Assembly (NCBI GenBank): GCA_963791615.1
Contig: CAWBTE010000008.1
Location: 124,001-188,000 of the forward strand
Reading direction: 5' to 3'
Length of the DNA stretch: 64,000 nucleotides
Origin: CAILZL01 sp963791615
Lineage (GTDB): Bacteria; Pseudomonadota; Gammaproteobacteria; Steroidobacterales; Steroidobacteraceae
In this document: in pieces, positions 53,032-61,680 of the stretch
Numbering within the stretch: the first letter of the stretch is position 1
Layout of the letters: every line of letters starts with the position of its first letter
The notes under the pieces: model-generated
Seen by the model: the letters and a program-made list of their open reading frames with translations, nothing else
The model's database searches: none
Told to the model about the DNA's origin: nothing
Made by a program: the position numbers and the translations under genes

Positions 53032-53988
53032 CTACCAGCTGATCTTCTTGCGGAACTGGTAACGCACATAGATGGCCACGCCATTCATCAACAAGGTCAT
53101 GCCCAGCAATACGGCGCCCGCCGCTGCGGCATTCACCTGGAAGGCCGCATCCGGACGCGACACCCAGTTGAACATCTGGATGGGCATGACTGTGAACGGA
53201 TCGCTGAGCCAGGTGAAGTTCACATAGGGAAAATCACCACTGATCGGTGGTGTCGGCAGGAAGGCGATGAACGCCAGCGCACCGATGGTGATGATGGGTG
53301 CGGTTTCACCAATGGCGCGTGACAGACCGATGATCAAGCCAGTCAGAATGCCGCCGGAGGAATAGGGAATCACATGATGCGCGGTAACTTCCCAGCGTGT
53401 TGCACCCAGCGCATAGGCCGCTTCGCGAATATTCCGTGGCACCGAACGAATCGCCTCTCGCGAAGCGACGATGACGATCGGCATAATCAGCAAGGCCAAC
53501 GTCAACCCTGCTGAAGCAATACTCTGCCCCAGATCGAGTTTGTAGACAAACAGGCCCAGCGCCAGCAGCCCATAGATGATCGACGGTACGCCGGCCAGAT
53601 TGGTGACATTGATTTCAATGATGGCAGTGAACCAGTTCTTGGGGGCGTACTCTTCGAGATAGACTGCTGCGGCCACGCCTACCGGCATGGCAACAAACAC
53701 CGTCACCACCATCACCAGACAGGTGCCCACCCAGGCCGACAGGATGCCGGCGCGCTCAGCATTACGTGACGGAAAATTGCTGAAAAAATCCCAGCCGAAG
53801 CGTGGCGCGCCCTCGCGCACCAGATCCAGAAACAGGATGGCCAACGTCAGCAAAGACGCAAACAGGATGGTTAAACCCAGAACGACGAATACCTTGTCGA
53901 ACAGTTTGTGCCGACGCAGCGAGTCCATGGCAGCATCAGCGACCAGTTTCGTGGGTGTATGTGTCACGGCATTGGACGGGGTATTCAT
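53032..53988 (-). CDS. pstA: Phosphate ABC transporter permease PstA
   Basis: 318 residues with six membrane helices. It forms the inner membrane channel with PstC. The cytoplasmic EAA-type loop is AIRSVPRNIREAAYALGATR; IYGLLALGLFV and GLSRAIGETAPIITIGALAF are family motifs. GAGGTG lies upstream of ATG 53988, which overlaps the last base of the pstC stop (TGATG); the frame also opens one codon earlier at a TTG. Confidence 0.93.
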   Translation of the reverse strand: MNTPSNAVTHTPTKLVADAAMDSLRRHKLFDKVFVVLGLTILFASLLTLAILFLDLVREGAPRFGWDFFSNFPSRNAERAGILSAWVGTCLVMVVTVFVAMPVGVAAAVYLEEYAPKNWFTAIIEINVTNLAGVPSIIYGLLALGLFVYKLDLGQSIASAGLTLALLIMPIVIVASREAIRSVPRNIREAAYALGATRWEVTAHHVIPYSSGGILTGLIIGLSRAIGETAPIITIGALAFIAFLPTPPISGDFPYVNFTWLSDPFTVMPIQMFNWVSRPDAAFQVNAAAAGAVLLGMTLLMNGVAIYVRYQFRKKISW

Positions 53989-54916
53989 CAATACACCTCA
54001 CGGAAACGACGGGTCAGGATAAAACCCGCAATGTTGAACACCAGCGTAATCAGCATCAGCACCAGACCCGCTGCAAAGATCGCCTGATAGCCGATGCTGT
54101 CATGCGGCAAGTCCCCGAGACTTACCTGCACGATGAACGCGGTAATAGTTGCCGCAGACTCAGTAGGATTCCAGGTGAGATTGGGCTGCAAACCGGCCGC
54201 TACCGCCACTACCATGGTTTCACCGACGGCGCGCGAGATGGCCAGGATATAGGCAGCGGCGATACCCGAGAGAGCGCCCGGCACCACTACGCGTGTGGCA
54301 GTCTGGAATCGAGTCGCCCCCATTGCATAGCTGCCTTCACGCATATACTTGGGTACAGCGCGCATCGCGTCTTCGCTTAGACTGGCGATGTACGGAATGA
54401 TCATGATGCCAATCACCAAGCCTGGCCCCAGCATGTTGAAGCCGGGCAGATTCGGCATGAACTTCTGCAGGAAAGGCGTGACTATCATCAACGCGAAGTA
54501 GCCATACACCACTGTCGGCACCGCACCGAGCAACTCCAGCGCGGGCTTGACGGTTTCACGCACACGATGCGAGGCAAACTCGGAAAGATAGATGGCAATG
54601 ATGGTGCCGCAGGGAATCGCCAGCAACAACGCCACCATGGTCGTCACCAGCGTACCGGCCACCAGCGGCATGATGCCGTACCGGGGCTGGTCGAACATCG
54701 GCGTCCACATGGTGTCGGTGAGGAAATCCTTCAGCGGTACATTTCAAAGAACGGCAGGGATTCCGTGACCAGAATGACGACGATGGCAAGGGTGGTAAAC
54801 ACCGCCACCAGACCAGACAGCAACAACCCGGCTTCAATCAGGCGATCGCGGCGCTTGCGCCATTGCAATCGGGCCTGCTGATTCTGCGGAGTATAGGTTT
54901 GTGCTTCGGTATTCAT
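53988..54916 (-). pseudogene. pstC: Phosphate ABC transporter permease PstC, frameshifted in this sequence
   Basis: Restored length is about 309 residues. The N-terminal part (RDRLIEAGLLLSGLVAVFTT, VTESLPFFEMY) stops at 54731. The rest (LKDFLTDTMWTPMFDQPRYG onwards) is in the next frame. EAA loop: AMRAVPKYMREGSYAMGATR; also GAVPTVVYGYFALMIVTPFL and ISRAVGETMVVAVAAG. Adding one C to the coding-strand TACCGC (GG at 54736-54737) gives Tyr-Pro-Leu-Lys and restores a single frame. Phosphate uptake would need an intact copy, so sequence error is likely. Confidence 0.9.
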
Positions 54917-54950
54917 GTTGGTCTTGATTCAACCCATCATTCAGCAAGAA

Positions 54951-55020
54951 GGGTGAGGGTTGAATGCACCCTCACCCTGACTACTTACTCTCAATCCTTC
55001 CCCCGCCGAACGGGGGAAGG
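54951..55020 (-). other. Two strong hairpins between pstS and pstC
   Basis: GGGTGAGGGT/ACCCTCACCC (54951-54977, 10 perfect pairs) and CCTTCCCCC/GGGGGAAGG (54996-55020, 9 perfect pairs) lie in the 155-bp gap. Such structures commonly protect the pstS mRNA so the binding protein exceeds the permeases; that role is inferred. Confidence 0.65.
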
Positions 55021-55071
55021 AACGATTCTTCATACTTCAGTACAAGAACCGTCACAGCTCCTGAGTATCTA

Positions 55072-56085
55072 TTACAGCTTGGCTTCCATCTTCAGCAGGT
55101 CTTCAACTTTCAAACCCACCTTGGCGACGCCGCCGAACACGGTGCCAACCTTGAGCTTGGTGACATGTTCCTGGGCGAGCTTGTAAGAAGCAGCTGACAG
55201 CGGTACGTACTTCACTTCCTTGACCAGCTTGGGGGCATTAGCAAGATAGAAGTTAACGAATTCCTTTACTTCAGCTTTATTCAGGCTGTTAACACTGACA
55301 TAGATGAATACCGGACGAGCCAGCGGGTTGTAGCTGCCATCCAGCACTGTTACATCAGAGGGAATCACTGCCTGACCGGAGCTGTTGACTACTTTCAGCG
55401 CCTTCATCTTGTCAGCATTCGACGCATAGTAGGCAAAGCCGAAATAGGCCAGCGCGTTCTGATCCTGGGTGACGCCCTGCACCAGCACGTTGTCGTCTTC
55501 GCTGGCAGTAAAGTCACCGCGGCTTGACTTGGCTCTGCCCATCACGGCTTCAGTGAAATAGTCGAAGGTGCCTGAGTCAGAACCGGGACCGAACAGCTTC
55601 AACGGTTGTTTGGGCCACTTGGCATTGATCTGATTCCAAGTCTTGATGCTGCCCTGCGCAGCGGGCTCCCACATCTTCTTCAGTTCGGCAACAGTAATCT
55701 GATCCACCCAGGTGGCTTTCGGGTTCACTGCGACAGTCAATGCGTCGTAGGCCACCGGCACTTCGATGTACTTGATGCCGGCTGCGGTGCATTCGGCCAT
55801 TTCAACCGCAGTGATCGGACGAGATGCATTCGAGATATCGGTTTCACCACGGCAGAACTTCTTGAAGCCGCCACCGGTACCGGCGATACCCACCGTGACG
55901 CGTATCTTGCCGCGCTTCTGGATCTGGAATTCCTCGGCCACCGCTTCGGTGATCGGAAACACGGTGCTGGAGCCGTCAATCTTGACGGTCTGGGCCTGGG
56001 CGGCAAACGGCACGGCAGTCAGGCCGAGCGTTGCCAGAGACAGCAGAACTGTCATGGATTTGGCTTGTTTATTGAACATAGGCAT
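55072..56085 (-). CDS. pstS: Periplasmic phosphate-binding protein PstS
   Basis: 337 residues. A signal peptide (LATLGLTAVPFAAQAQ) precedes IDGSSTVFPITEAVAEEF, IAGTGGGFKKFCRGETDISN, RPITAVEMAEC and FGPGSDSGTFDYFTEAVMG, which bind phosphate. GAGGAAAG lies upstream of ATG 56085. A single TGTCAT-type Pho half-site (ATTGTCATAAACAGG on the minus strand near 56150) lies upstream, so part of its expression may come from its own PhoB-dependent promoter. Confidence 0.94.
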   Translation of the reverse strand: MPMFNKQAKSMTVLLSLATLGLTAVPFAAQAQTVKIDGSSTVFPITEAVAEEFQIQKRGKIRVTVGIAGTGGGFKKFCRGETDISNASRPITAVEMAECTAAGIKYIEVPVAYDALTVAVNPKATWVDQITVAELKKMWEPAAQGSIKTWNQINAKWPKQPLKLFGPGSDSGTFDYFTEAVMGRAKSSRGDFTASEDDNVLVQGVTQDQNALAYFGFAYYASNADKMKALKVVNSSGQAVIPSDVTVLDGSYNPLARPVFIYVSVNSLNKAEVKEFVNFYLANAPKLVKEVKYVPLSAASYKLAQEHVTKLKVGTVFGGVAKVGLKVEDLLKMEAKL

Positions 56086-56180
56086 TGTGCTTTCCTCGAA
56101 ATGGGTTAGCCGGCGGTCCGGCTGGAAAAGGCATCCCTGCCATCTTGAATCCTGTTTATGACAATTTGGTTACGGCCGGA

Positions 56181-57494
56181 TCAGAACCTGTAGTTCAGGT
56201 CCAGCTGCAGACGCTTGTAGTCCAGATCGTAAGTGTTGGCGGTCGACGCTACGCCATCGTTGTTGAGTTTGTTGATGAAGTAAGTAGCGGCAACGGTCCA
56301 GTTGACCGCCGGCACGTAAGAGCCCTTCAGGGCGATGCCATCGCTGTCGGTCCTGCCATCGCCAAAATCAGAGTCATGGAACTCACCGAAGATCGCATCC
56401 TTCTCGCCGACCTGGTAGATCAGCCCGGCTTCCCAAGTCTTGGCTAAACCGGCGTTGACGCGATTGAAGGTTACGCCCGCAGCAATGGCGGTATCCAGCT
56501 TGACTTGATTGCCTGCCACCGTGATCGGCTCAGCCTCACCATTCTTCATATAATCAACAAACACACTCATCGGAAACTTGCCCGCCATGAAATCCACCTG
56601 GGCAAGTGCGTTAATGACATTGAAGTCACTCAGCAGCACAGTGCAACCATTCAACGTCCGCGTGCTGTTGCCATTGGTAGCGCCGCCGAAGAATGTGGTG
56701 TTGGCAGTGCAGCCTGTACCGGTCACGATCTCGTCTTTGACGCTGTCCAGATCAAAGTAACCCACTGCCGCAGTCAAGGTAGTCGTGCCAAATGGCTGCC
56801 TGATGCCGAATTGCGCGGCCTTCAATTTTGAGTCAGCGCGCAGACCAGTCACGGCTCCACTATGGCGCTCGTTCAACCACATGTAAGCGATTGAACCGAA
56901 TAAATTCCCCTTCACGAATTTTGCGGCGGCGCCTTCGGGCGAGAGATCGCCGTCGAAATAGTAACTAGTGGTCTTGAGCCAGGGCATCGCCATTTTTCCC
57001 AGGATCACATTGGTCGTGGAATGTGCTTTCCAGTCCACGTAGGCCAGATCGATATTGACGGGCTTGCGGGTCCAGCCATCGCCCAAGGTCTGGTTGGTTG
57101 AGCGGGAGTCATTGGAAGTTGCAAACTGCAGCCTGCCTGTGATGGTGTCGTTCACCTTGACGGTGACGCCAAAACGAGCGCGGATGCGGTCACGATTACG
57201 GGTTTCTTCTGGTGTTGCCGAGTTGGTCGCAGTCGTGATGTGCTCGCTGCGATAGCGGAAGTCGCCGCTCCAGGTGTATTTGCCGGCAGTGGTGGCCAGC
57301 GTTTCCAGCGTGACCGCTTTCTGCGCGGTGTCCTTGCGATCGGCCATGGCCGTTTCCTTAAGGTATTCAACTTCCCCTTCCAGGCGTTCAACCGTCTGGC
57401 GCAGCTCGTCAATACTGGCGTTACCCGCGTTCTGAGCCATGGCCGGCACCGACAACAGCGCAGCTACGGCGCCAGATATTACAATCTTCTTCAC
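56181..57494 (-). CDS. Putative outer membrane porin of the pst cluster
   Basis: 437 residues. A signal peptide (ISGAVAALLSVPAMAQ) is followed by a short coiled coil (IDELRQTVERLEGEVEYLKE), as in OprO/OprP-type and other putative porins, then a long beta-barrel ending LQLDLNYRF with the terminal Phe. GGGAGA six bases before GTG 57494 decides the start. A phosphate-selective role is suggested only by its place between phoU and pstS. A small hairpin AGCCGG/CCGGCT lies downstream near 56107-56122. Confidence 0.82.
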   Translation of the reverse strand: MKKIVISGAVAALLSVPAMAQNAGNASIDELRQTVERLEGEVEYLKETAMADRKDTAQKAVTLETLATTAGKYTWSGDFRYRSEHITTATNSATPEETRNRDRIRARFGVTVKVNDTITGRLQFATSNDSRSTNQTLGDGWTRKPVNIDLAYVDWKAHSTTNVILGKMAMPWLKTTSYYFDGDLSPEGAAAKFVKGNLFGSIAYMWLNERHSGAVTGLRADSKLKAAQFGIRQPFGTTTLTAAVGYFDLDSVKDEIVTGTGCTANTTFFGGATNGNSTRTLNGCTVLLSDFNVINALAQVDFMAGKFPMSVFVDYMKNGEAEPITVAGNQVKLDTAIAAGVTFNRVNAGLAKTWEAGLIYQVGEKDAIFGEFHDSDFGDGRTDSDGIALKGSYVPAVNWTVAATYFINKLNNDGVASTANTYDLDYKRLQLDLNYRF

Positions 57495-57552
57495 AATCGT
57501 CTCCCGTTTGGGTGTCAACATTGATAACTAGGGCTTGGGAGACTTTATAAAG

Positions 57553-57566
57553 CTGTCACATGACAG
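57553..57566. promoter_or_regulatory. Inverted TGTCA dyad upstream of the porin gene
   Basis: CTGTCACATGACAG is a near-perfect palindrome made of two CTGTCA half-sites, the core of the Pho box but inverted rather than direct. A second dyad, TGTCATACGTTCGTATGTCA on the minus strand, lies at about 57593-57612. PhoB control is possible but the spacing is not canonical. Confidence 0.4.
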
Positions 57567-57624
57567 AAATGTTGCAGTTGTTTGTTGATTCGATGACATA
57601 CGAACGTATGACATTTGTCGGCAA

Positions 57625-58326
57625 TCAGGACTGTGTCTGACGCTCTTCACCCAGCATCAGGATGACCTGCTCGGTAATGTTCTTTGCATGATCGCCGATG
57701 CGTTCCACGCTCTTTAGCGCAAACACGGTATCGATGGTTGCGCGCAGATAAGGCTCGCCTTCCATGACCAGGGTAAATACCTGCCGCAGGGCGCTGGCGA
57801 ATTCCGCATCCAGCTCGACATCACGCGCCGCCACGGTACGCGCCAGCGACAAATCGGACTCATCCAGTGCGCGCACTGAATCCCGCAACATACGCGCTGA
57901 CAACTCGGACATATGCCGTAGATAAGGCGCGACGGTTATCACCGGTCCCTGCGGCGATCCTTCAACCACTCGCAAGGCGAACGCCGCGATTTTCTTGGCT
58001 TCATCGCCCACCCGTTCCAGCTCGTGAATAATGCGGGTAATGGCGCGCACCAGCCGCAGATCACCGGCCACTGGCTGATGCAGGGCAATCAGTTGAAATG
58101 CGTCACGATCGATCTGTCGTTCCAGTCGATTGACATCATATTCGCGCAACTGCACCTGCAAGGCAGCAACACTGTCCGCGGCGAGCAGCGCGCGCACCGC
58201 CGTGCTGACCTGATCAATGACCAGTCCACCCATCGAAACCGTCTGCAAGCGCAGCTCGGACAAGGTATGGTCGAGTGACTTGATGGTGTGGCCTTCGACC
58301 GGATCGCTGATGATGACAGTGTTCAT
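57625..58326 (-). CDS. phoU: Phosphate transport regulator PhoU (pst-linked copy)
   Basis: 233 residues of two three-helix bundles. It restrains PhoR signalling through the Pst transporter and binds metals. The repeats carry RAITRIIHELERVGDEAKKI and LKSVERIGDHAKNI, the paired E/D-x3-D metal motifs. It lies downstream of pstB as in most pst operons. The window holds a second, divergent PhoU gene at 61681-62412. Confidence 0.93.
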   Translation of the reverse strand: MNTVIISDPVEGHTIKSLDHTLSELRLQTVSMGGLVIDQVSTAVRALLAADSVAALQVQLREYDVNRLERQIDRDAFQLIALHQPVAGDLRLVRAITRIIHELERVGDEAKKIAAFALRVVEGSPQGPVITVAPYLRHMSELSARMLRDSVRALDESDLSLARTVAARDVELDAEFASALRQVFTLVMEGEPYLRATIDTVFALKSVERIGDHAKNITEQVILMLGEERQTQS

Positions 58327-58340
58327 ATGCTGTTGCGATC

Positions 58341-58384
58341 CGTTCGCCCTGAGCTTGTCGAAGGGCTCTTGCTCAAGGCGAACG
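58341..58384. repeat. Palindromic CCTGAGCTTGTCGAA repeat between pstB and phoU
   Basis: CGTTCGCCCTGAGC at 58341 pairs with GCTCAAGGCGAACG ending at 58384 (one mismatch), around a 16-base loop. It shares the 15-mer CCTGAGCTTGTCGAA with ndvB 5589-5603 and resembles the minus strand at 44611-44636. It lies in the 80-bp gap between two co-directional pst genes. Confidence 0.75.
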
Positions 58385-58406
58385 TAAGAGAATCAAGAGA
58401 ACTGAT

Positions 58407-59288
58407 TTAACCGTAACGACCGGTGATGTAATCTTCAGTCGCTTTCTTGCTGGGGTTGGTGAAGATCTTTGCCGCTTCGTCAAACTCCACCAGTTCACCC
58501 AGATACATGAATGCGGTGAAATCCGACACACGCGCGGCCTGCTGCATGTTGTGCGTCACGATCAATACTGTCACCTGATCGCGCAGCACTGAAATCAGCT
58601 CTTCGATCTTGGCGGTGGCAATCGGGTCCAGCGCCGAAGTCGGTTCGTCGAACAACAGGATTTCCGGCTTGGTCGCCAGCGCGCGCGCAATACACAGACG
58701 CTGCATCTGGCCGCCGGACAAGGCCAGCGCCGATTCCTGCAAGCGATCCTTCACTTCATCCCACAACGCCGCACCGCGCAACGCCTGTTCGACTTGCTCA
58801 GCCAGCTCTACACGACTGTTCAGGCCATGCAGTCGCAGGCCATAGGCAACGTTTTCAAAGATGGATTTCGGAAACGGGTTCGGCTTCTGGAACACCATGC
58901 CGATGCGCATGCGCACTTCGATGGGATCAACACCCTTGCCGATCAGATTGATATTGTCCGGTTGCAGAGTGATGGAGCCGTCGTAGCGGGTGTCCGCCTG
59001 CAAATCATGCATGCGGTTGAAGCAGCGCAGGAAGGTGCTCTTGCCACAGCCGGAAGGACCAATCAGGGCAGTCACCTGCTTGTCGGCAATCGGCATGTTG
59101 AGATTCTTCAGGGCCTGCTTGTCGCCATAAAAGAAATTCATATCCTGCACCAGCGCCTTGACCTGCAAGGCCCGCACCGTGCGTGTATCACCCACCGGCA
59201 TGGTAACCAGCGGCGCGCTGGTGCCCATCCCGTTGTGAATAGACGAAGCAGTGGTTTTGGCGGTCACGGCTGCGGAGTCAGTAACCAA
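58407..59288 (-). CDS. pstB: Phosphate ABC transporter ATP-binding protein PstB
   Basis: About 293 residues. Walker A is LIGPSGCGKSTFLRCFNRMH, the signature ALSGGQMQRLCIARALATKP, Walker B ILLFDEPTSALDPIAT and the switch His in VLIVTHNMQQAARV. GAGGTG a few bases before TTG 59288 suggests that start; the frame is open to 59396, and ATG 59228 gives a protein closer to the usual 260 residues. It comes first in this pst group, ahead of phoU, porin, pstS, pstC and pstA; the usual order is pstS-C-A-B-phoU. Confidence 0.92.
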   Translation of the reverse strand: MVTDSAAVTAKTTASSIHNGMGTSAPLVTMPVGDTRTVRALQVKALVQDMNFFYGDKQALKNLNMPIADKQVTALIGPSGCGKSTFLRCFNRMHDLQADTRYDGSITLQPDNINLIGKGVDPIEVRMRIGMVFQKPNPFPKSIFENVAYGLRLHGLNSRVELAEQVEQALRGAALWDEVKDRLQESALALSGGQMQRLCIARALATKPEILLFDEPTSALDPIATAKIEELISVLRDQVTVLIVTHNMQQAARVSDFTAFMYLGELVEFDEAAKIFTNPSKKATEDYITGRYG

Positions 59289-59362
59289 GGGGCACCTCAG
59301 AGGTTGTGCTGGCAGGGACAGGAGTACACGATCGGAACAGTGGCGCAGTTTGAGCGCCTTGC

Positions 59363-59380
59363 ATGACAGAATTGTTACAA
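59363..59380 (-). promoter_or_regulatory. Pho box upstream of pstB
   Basis: On the minus strand TTGTAAC-AATT-CTGTCAT is two 7-base repeats with a 4-base spacer, the layout of the PhoB site (consensus CTGTCAT-N4-CTGTCAT); the second repeat is perfect. It is about 75 bp upstream of the chosen pstB start. Confidence 0.65.
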
Positions 59381-59490
59381 ACAGGTGGATTGGCAACCCA
59401 CCAGCGACTCATTCCGCCACAACCATTGCGAGCAAGGACCCTGTCCGTTATAACGGCCGCCCTGTTATGAATTAGTGATTTCAGCCACCT

Positions 59491-60645
59491 ATGTCCGCCG
59501 AACCCGTCGCTGCCGCACTCTCCCCAGCCATTGCGCTGACTGCTGACCTGATCCGCCGTCAGTCGGTGAGCCCCGAAGACAAGGGCTGTCTGGATGTCAT
59601 TGGCGGACGACTGGAAAAAGTGGGTTTCACTAACGAGCGCATCGACTTTGCGCCGGTATCCAATCTGTGGGCCAAACACGGCTCAGGCCAGCCACTACTG
59701 TGCTTCGCTGGCCATACCGATGTGGTGCCCTCGGGGCCGCGCGAAGAATGGCAGACCGATCCCTTTGAACCAGTGATCCGCGACGGCATCCTGTACGGCC
59801 GGGGCGCGGCGGACATGAAGAGTGGTCTGGCCGCCATGACCGTGGCCGCCGAACGCTTCATTACCAAACACCCCAAACACAAGGGCACCCTCGCCTTCCT
59901 GCTGACCAGCGACGAAGAAGGCCCGTCAGTGGATGGCACGCGGCGCGTCATGCAGGTACTGGAAGCGCGCCCGGAAAAAATAGACTGGTGCGTGGTGGGA
60001 GAACCCTCCAGCAGCGAGAAACTCGGCGACACGGTGAAGATCGGCCGTCGCGGCTCGTTATCCGGCAAGCTCACCGTGCACGGTGTGCAGGGCCATGTGG
60101 CCTATCCACACCTGGCCGACAATCCGGTGCACCTGCTTGCCCCCGCGCTGGCCGAACTGGCTGCGCGTGAATGGGACAAAGGCAATGAATTCTTCCAGCC
60201 CACCACCTTCCAGGTATCCAACCTGAGCGCGGGCACCGGCGCGCCGAACGTCATTCCCGGTGAACTCAAGGCCCGTTTCAACATCCGCTTTTCCACCGAA
60301 CAAACGGTGGAAAAGATGCAGGCAACCATCACCGAGATTCTCGACCGGCACAAAGTGAATTACACACTGGAGTGGTTTGTCTCCGGGCTGCCCTTCTTCA
60401 CCGCACCGGGGCCATTGTCCGATGCCACCCAACAGGCGGTAAAAGAATTCACCGGACTCACTGCTGAACTCTCCACCACCGGCGGCACGTCGGATGGCCG
60501 CTTCATCGCGCCCACTGGCGCGAGTGTGGTGGAACTGGGCGTGCTTAACGCCACCATTCACAAGGTCAACGAAAACGTGCGCATGGCCGATGTGGATACG
60601 CTGGCGCAGATGTATGAACGCATGCTGGAACTGCTGCTGGTTTGA
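59491..60645 (+). CDS. dapE: Succinyl-diaminopimelate desuccinylase
   Basis: 384 residues, an M20 dizinc amidohydrolase. It removes succinate to give LL-diaminopimelate. Metal motifs are CFAGHTDVVPSG, YGRGAADMKSGLAAM and TSDEEGPSVDGT; a later His lies in TTGGTSDGRFIAP. In many gammaproteobacteria it sits beside dapD, but here about 19.4 kb separate them. A REP pair follows its stop. Confidence 0.95.
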   Translation: MSAEPVAAALSPAIALTADLIRRQSVSPEDKGCLDVIGGRLEKVGFTNERIDFAPVSNLWAKHGSGQPLLCFAGHTDVVPSGPREEWQTDPFEPVIRDGILYGRGAADMKSGLAAMTVAAERFITKHPKHKGTLAFLLTSDEEGPSVDGTRRVMQVLEARPEKIDWCVVGEPSSSEKLGDTVKIGRRGSLSGKLTVHGVQGHVAYPHLADNPVHLLAPALAELAAREWDKGNEFFQPTTFQVSNLSAGTGAPNVIPGELKARFNIRFSTEQTVEKMQATITEILDRHKVNYTLEWFVSGLPFFTAPGPLSDATQQAVKEFTGLTAELSTTGGTSDGRFIAPTGASVVELGVLNATIHKVNENVRMADVDTLAQMYERMLELLLV

Positions 60646-60658
60646 TGTCCCGCTCCGC

Positions 60659-60725
60659 GTAGGGGCGGTTCGTGAACCGCCCTCCGGCTCCTTAACAGCA
60701 AGGGCCGCTCGCGAGCGGCCCCTAC
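60659..60725. repeat. REP-like inverted pair between dapE and yffB
   Basis: The left unit (60659-60683) is identical over 25 bases to that at 39198. The right unit (60701-60725) differs (core GGGCCGCTCGCGAGCGGCCC), but each change on one side of its hairpin is matched on the other, so the stem stays perfect. Confidence 0.88.
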
Positions 60726-60734
60726 AACACCCAC

Positions 60735-61082
60735 ATGAACACCCTCTACGGCATCAAAAACTGCGACACCATGAAGAAGGCCCGTACCTGGCTGGATGGG
60801 CATGGAGTGTCGTATGAGTTTCACGACTACAAGGCTTCAGGCATAGACCGTGAGCGCCTGGAAAAATGGTGTAACCAGTTGGGCTGGGAAATCGTGCTGA
60901 ACCGCGCCGGCACCACCTTCAGGAAATTAGCCGATGCGGACAAGACAAATCTCAGCGAGGCGAAAGCCATCAAACTGATGCTGGCGCAGCCATCGATGAT
61001 CAAGCGGCCGGTGCTCGAGTACGGCAGGTTATTGCTGATCGGCTTCAAGCCGGATGAATATGCCGTCAAGCTGAAAAAGTAG
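60735..61082 (+). CDS. yffB: ArsC/Spx-family reductase YffB
   Basis: 115 residues of thioredoxin-like ArsC/Spx fold. It opens MNTLYGIKNCDTMKKARTWL with a single Cys, and has GTTFRKL and IKRPVLEYGRLLLIGFKPDE. Its role is not settled; a glutathione-dependent thiol reductase has been suggested for homologues. It commonly neighbours dapE and dapD. It is unrelated in fold family to the arsC at 49727, so it should not be named arsenate reductase. Confidence 0.9.
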   Translation: MNTLYGIKNCDTMKKARTWLDGHGVSYEFHDYKASGIDRERLEKWCNQLGWEIVLNRAGTTFRKLADADKTNLSEAKAIKLMLAQPSMIKRPVLEYGRLLLIGFKPDEYAVKLKK

Positions 61083-61115
61083 TTCGCACTGAATTGCGAA
61101 CCTGCCTGCGCCACT

Positions 61116-61664
61116 TCAGCGACTGGTCAATCGACCACTACGATCAGCCAGCAGGCTGGGCGCAATCACATTCACCCATAGCGCCCACAAGCCCAGACCC
61201 ACGCAGGCAAACAGCACCCACCAGGGCATGGACAGCCCCAGCAAACGCCAGTTGATCTCGGCGCACTCACCGGAACCGGTGAGCACCTTGGTGATGACAT
61301 CCATTACCGGCAGGATTTGCATCATGTAGTCGAGCGTGGCGCCGCAGGCTTCAACGGCGCCGGCTGGCTGTGACTGTATCCAGATGTGACGACCCGCAAC
61401 CGCTACACCAGCCAACGCCGCCAGATCACCCAGAGCACCATATACCAGCGCGCCACGTGGACGGGGGTGGTGTACAGCGGCCAGCAAAAACACCGCGCCG
61501 ATACTCATGACCGCAACGCGCTGGAATATGCACAGCGGACAAGGCTCCAGCTTGAGCACATGTTGTGCGTATAACGCATAGCCCATGAGGGCGACACAGA
61601 TCAGGAACCCCAGCAGATTGCCGCTCCGACGGTCGGTAACAAAACGAGTCAGCAGCTGGTTCAT
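61116..61664 (-). CDS. dsbB: Disulfide bond formation protein B
   Basis: 182 residues, four membrane helices. It re-oxidises DsbA and passes electrons to quinone. The first Cys pair is in LEPCPLCIFQRVAV. The second is Cys in EACGATLDYMMQI and in GSGECAEINWRLLG. The quinone-binding Arg follows C-x-x-C in FQR. GGGGGA upstream of ATG 61664 fixes the start, 16 bases after the phoU stop, so it probably shares the phoR-phoU transcript, an unusual arrangement. Confidence 0.92.
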   Translation of the reverse strand: MNQLLTRFVTDRRSGNLLGFLICVALMGYALYAQHVLKLEPCPLCIFQRVAVMSIGAVFLLAAVHHPRPRGALVYGALGDLAALAGVAVAGRHIWIQSQPAGAVEACGATLDYMMQILPVMDVITKVLTGSGECAEINWRLLGLSMPWWVLFACVGLGLWALWVNVIAPSLLADRSGRLTSR

Positions 61665-61680
61665 GATCCCCCGGTTGTGG

